A program made the translations under genes and the position numbers. The notes under the pieces were generated by a model. It worked only from the letters and a program-made list of their open reading frames with translations, was not told the origin of the DNA and searched no databases. Shown in pieces: positions 38,796-40,991 of a stretch of 40,991 nt of DNA. This DNA comes from Acidobacteriota bacterium (GTDB lineage Bacteria > Acidobacteriota > Terriglobia > Terriglobales > SCQP01), in NCBI GenBank assembly GCA_027314025.1, contig DAHVCP010000008.1, positions 1-40,991 on the forward strand, in the 5' to 3' direction. Positions within the stretch are counted from its first letter, which is position 1, and the number at the start of each line of letters is the position of its first letter.

Positions 38796-39075
38796 TCGGA
38801 AAATTCCGCGGGCGCGGCGGGCATTTTCCCGGCCCGGAAGTTCGATTTTCCGAGGCCGGATAATGCGCATCAGGCGGGCAGCGAAAATGCCGCTGGAATG
38901 AATATCCGCCGTGCGCTGTTGGCGATTGGCGCGGGCTGCGCATCTTGGGGATTATTTCCGAGGAAAATTCGGCGCGGCCCGGAAGGCGATTTTCCGGCCT
39001 GGATTTTCTCCCCGGAAAAATGCGCATTCGGCTAAGGCGCGGCGTTCCGAAAATTGCCGCTCACAATTTTCCCAG
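38796..39075. repeat. Cluster of GAAAAT/ATTTTC words with G/C-rich spacers
   Basis: About nine short motifs (GGAAAATTCCGCG, GCATTTTCCCGG, GATTTTCCGAGGCCGG, CGAAAATGCCGC, GAGGAAAATTCGGCG, GCGATTTTCCGGCC, GGATTTTCTCCCCGG, CGAAAATTGCCGC) lie within about 280 bp in both orientations. The pair TAATGCGCATCAGGCG and AATGCGCATTCGGC recurs too. No gene fits here. It looks like an iteron-type or protein-binding region, perhaps an origin or recombination site of a mobile element. Confidence 0.5.
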
Positions 39076-39576
39076 CCCCAAAATCGCCAATATCACCCCC
39101 ACCAAAATCAGCAGCACGATGAACCAGTCCGGGCAGCAGGTTTTCCGCCCCGCGCCCGGCGGCAGCGGCAACCCTTCCACCCCCGGGGCCGGGCAGCCGC
39201 CCCGCGCCGCAGCACCCCGGTTGGCTTCGGTGCAGAGATAGGCCAGCCCTAAGCTTGCGACGCTGGCCGCCAGCAGCCCCCATCCCAGCGGCGAACCGCC
39301 GCCGGGCCCGGCGGCGGCGCCGATGGCCCCCAGCGAGAGCAGCCACTCGCCATCGGCGCCAAAGCCCTTTTTCTCCGCGACCACTCCCAAATCTTCCCGC
39401 GCGCGCCTTAAGGCGCTGGGGCCGATTCCGGCATTTTCGGCGCCCTGGGCAATTTCCGCCGCCGGGCGCGCGCCGTTCTCAAGGGAGCGCTCCAGAAACT
39501 CTGCGGCAGCGTACCGCGGCGGCGAGGCCTGGGCGGGCGGCGCTGAGGCTTTGGGCACCCTAACGGAATTGCTCAT
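39061..39576 (-). CDS. Membrane protein with replication-ATPase-type C-terminal wing domain
   Basis: The 171-residue protein has an N-terminal about 30-90 region (AAAEFLERSLENGARPAAEI, AENAGIGPSALRRAREDLGVVAEKKGFG, GEWLLSL) that closely follows the tail found at the C-terminus of phage and plasmid primase/AAA ATPase proteins: an AxxFLxxxLxxGxxPxxEI helix, then GIxxxxLRRAxxxLGV and a K-GF-W ending. A Gly-rich linker and two hydrophobic helices follow (WGLLAASVASLGLAYLC and WFIVLLILVGVILAILGLG), with a Cys-rich loop between. The ATG at 39,600 is an alternative start. It is divergent from the gene at 39,666. Confidence 0.6.
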   Translation of the reverse strand: MSNSVRVPKASAPPAQASPPRYAAAEFLERSLENGARPAAEIAQGAENAGIGPSALRRAREDLGVVAEKKGFGADGEWLLSLGAIGAAAGPGGGSPLGWGLLAASVASLGLAYLCTEANRGAAARGGCPAPGVEGLPLPPGAGRKTCCPDWFIVLLILVGVILAILGLGKL

Positions 39577-39665
39577 GCTTCCATGCTGGGCGGCTTTCAT
39601 TCTTCGCGTCAACGCAGTCCCGCAGTGGGCGGTGCCCCACGGATGCGGAAAAGGACGCCTGAATT

Positions 39666-40592
39666 GTGGAAATCTTCGCCAAGGTGCGCTATGGTTCGCC
39701 TGTGGGCGTCGCTGGGCACAATATATGGGCGGGAGTTGACAAGGCTGAGGACTGGCTGAAGCAGTATATGGCGCCGTTTCTTGGCGAGATGATAGTGATC
39801 CTCGCGCGCGACGATTGCAGCCGTGTGCGGCACGCGGACCCTGATGGCCGCTTCCGGGAACTGTTACGGTGCGCCGATAAACTATTCGGGCGGGTTTCCG
39901 CCATCTCCGCGCGGAATTATTCCTTCCGGCGCGGCTTTGCCAGCGCGGCGGACGCGCGCCGCGGGGTTGAGGTTTATGCAGAACGGTTTCGCGAAAAGGG
40001 CTTGCCCGTTTGGCTGCCCATCGCCTGCGACGGAACCGACGGGATTCATGCATGCTATCAGCGGAACGATGCGGGCGTGCCGGGGCGATTTTCGCACCGG
40101 GCACCTCTGCGCCAATGGCACCCGCCGTATTGGGTTTTAGCTGCGGTTGAACATCGGCCATGCCGGGACCAAGGGCCGCGAGGGGCTTCGCTTGGGCAGG
40201 AAATGCCGGTGCTCCGATTTTTTCAGCGCCGCTTCACTCGCGCCCTGAACGAGCAGCTTGAGCGGGCGGAGGCTGGCGCGCGCCCGCATGTTATAGGGCC
40301 GCCTGGCGCGGAACAGGCCGCTCCCAAACGCAGGCGAAAGCTGGGGCCGATCCAGGAGTGGGTGCGGCAGTTCGGAAGCAAAGCCACCAAGGCTATATCG
40401 GGCACGCAAGGCGGCCTTGAGGAGCAGTGCGCCGCGTTGGATGCCGCTCGCATTCCGCTCCCGAATCGCTGGCGGCAAGACGACGGCCCGCGCACCTGGG
40501 CGGGCGTGTACGGTGACAAATTGCGCAGGGGCAACCTAAGCGTACTTTTCTCCCGCCTGCGGAAATCCGCCTCTGGCGCAATCGCTTCCTGA
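39666..40592 (+). CDS. Unrecognised accessory protein, 308 residues
   Basis: A GTG start follows an AAAGGACG site by 9 nt. The N-terminal about 150 residues (MEIFAKVRYGSPVGVAGHNIWAGVD, LGEMIVILARDDCSRVRHADPDG) are not recognised. The C-terminal about 60 residues (CAALDAARIPLPNRWRQDDGPRTWAGVYGDKLRRGNLSVLFSRLRKS) resemble a terminal module I associate with phage or integrative-element proteins (LDxxxIPLPxxWxxxGxxxW...SxxR), possibly DNA-binding; this is recollection only. The basic segment PKRRRKLGP precedes it. It lies in the same accessory stretch as the excisionase-like gene. Confidence 0.6.
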   Translation: MEIFAKVRYGSPVGVAGHNIWAGVDKAEDWLKQYMAPFLGEMIVILARDDCSRVRHADPDGRFRELLRCADKLFGRVSAISARNYSFRRGFASAADARRGVEVYAERFREKGLPVWLPIACDGTDGIHACYQRNDAGVPGRFSHRAPLRQWHPPYWVLAAVEHRPCRDQGPRGASLGQEMPVLRFFQRRFTRALNEQLERAEAGARPHVIGPPGAEQAAPKRRRKLGPIQEWVRQFGSKATKAISGTQGGLEEQCAALDAARIPLPNRWRQDDGPRTWAGVYGDKLRRGNLSVLFSRLRKSASGAIAS

Positions 40593-40645
40593 AACATCCA
40601 CTCGCGGAAGCCCGCCCAAAATGCGGCGTCCGCGGCCGCATTTCA

Positions 40646-40660
40646 GATATTTCAGAAATA
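40646..40660. promoter_or_regulatory. Candidate operator 1
   Basis: GATATTTCAGAAATA includes the near-palindrome ATTTC-A-GAAAT. The same word with one centre base flipped recurs at 40,765-40,779 in direct orientation, 119 bp away. Confidence 0.5.
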
Positions 40661-40764
40661 CCCGCCTCCGGCAGCCCGTTTTCGCTCCCATTCTTGGGGC
40701 ATGCGGCCAAAGCCAACTTTTTTGCGGGCCTTTCCCCGCGCCATTCCTGGGCTTTGGGCATTTC

Positions 40765-40779
40765 GATATTTCTGAAATG
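40765..40779. promoter_or_regulatory. Candidate operator 2
   Basis: GATATTTCTGAAATG is the second copy of the operator word, 33 bp upstream of the -10-like element of the HTH gene. This position would suit autoregulation or binding of an excision factor. Confidence 0.5.
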
Positions 40780-40811
40780 TTTTTTATCTCGCCTCCGCGG
40801 CGAAGCTGCCC

Positions 40812-40817
40812 TAAGTT
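40812..40817 (+). promoter_or_regulatory. -10-like hexamer, leaderless start of HTH gene
   Basis: TAAGTT ends 6 nt before the ATG at 40,824, with no Shine-Dalgarno. Confidence 0.35.
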
Positions 40818-40823
40818 CCCCGC

Positions 40824-40991
40824 ATGGGCAACACGCCAAGGCCGCATGATCGCCCGCTGACGCGCGAGGCCGCGCCGCTTTTGGTTTCGGAAACCGAAGC
40901 GGCGCGGCTGCTGGGCGTGAGCGTGCGCACCATCCAAAAGTTGCTGCGGGCGGGCGGCCTCAGTGCCAGGCACATTGGCCGCCGCACGTTG
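40824..40991 (+). CDS. Excisionase-like helix-turn-helix protein (partial)
   Basis: The window ends after 56 codons with the frame open. The visible part is a short polar leader followed by LLVSETEAARLLGVSVRTIQKLLRAGGLSARHIGRRTL, the HTH_17/excisionase (MerR-like) pattern: an E-AA-LLGVS turn, a R-I recognition helix and the GRR wing. Such proteins direct excision of integrated elements or recruit a recombinase, and a tyrosine integrase gene usually follows. The two operator-like words upstream support a DNA-binding role. Confidence 0.75.
   Translation, partial: MGNTPRPHDRPLTREAAPLLVSETEAARLLGVSVRTIQKLLRAGGLSARHIGRRTL

Overview
The window is about 41 kb of very G+C-rich bacterial chromosome, packed with genes on both strands. 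Several features point to an Acidobacteriota member, by recalled family resemblance only: an AMP-ligase/ACP/acyltransferase fusion, an ECF sigma/anti-sigma/DUF4252 operon, a small secreted protein of a type I associate with that phylum, and dense hairpin repeats between genes. No rRNA or ribosomal protein gene is present to settle the taxonomy.

Layout. 1-2.6 kb (minus): DedA-type membrane protein, MBL-fold hydrolase (4-bp overlap) and an unknown membrane protein. 2.6-4.6 kb: repeats, a glycosyltransferase-2 gene broken by an in-frame TAG and cut short, a tRNA-Ala-like 3' fragment, then gmhA. 4.8-6.7 kb: exported GH29 alpha-L-fucosidase. 7.0-8.7 kb (minus): inositol monophosphatase family and metallophosphoesterase. 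9.0-11.1 kb: XerC-type recombinase and citrate synthase. 11.2-13.1 kb: two unrecognised genes, probably acquired. 13.1-17.2 kb (minus): MarR regulator, ribBA, otsA and otsB. 17.5-19.7 kb: parvulin-type chaperone and a DUF697-like protein. 19.8-21.4 kb (minus): ECF sigma, anti-sigma and DUF4252 with two ATGA overlaps. 22-23.9 kb (minus): CocE/S15 hydrolase. 24.4-27 kb (minus): DoxX and pyruvate (2-oxo acid) dehydrogenase E1 alpha and beta. 27-29.7 kb: the acyl-ligase fusion. 29.8-31.8 kb: a second ECF sigma/anti-sigma pair and a membrane protein. 31.8-36.5 kb: a large protein of about 27 repeats of 22 residues and two other unrecognised genes. 36.6-37.4 kb: a 19-codon micro-ORF followed by hairpins, then tRNA-Gly(GCC) and tRNA-Cys(GCA). 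37.4-41 kb: sparse, more A/T-rich accessory DNA ending in an excisionase-like HTH gene, probably the edge of an integrated element.

Two window-wide patterns stand out. First, many genes have a TANNNT -10-like hexamer ending only 6-8 nt before the start codon and no Shine-Dalgarno, which implies leaderless mRNAs. A minority (citrate synthase, DUF4252, the 12.5-kb gene, the 38.2-kb gene, the micro-ORF) have clear Shine-Dalgarno sites instead. Second, intergenic gaps hold several families of short hairpin repeats. In one family a copy changes both arms of the stem together, which argues that the structure is selected.

The metabolic genes (trehalose synthesis, riboflavin entry steps, citrate synthase, 2-oxo acid dehydrogenase E1, fatty-acid activation, fucose release) fit an aerobic heterotroph with osmotic or desiccation tolerance. 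The two sigma/anti-sigma modules suggest envelope or stress signalling.
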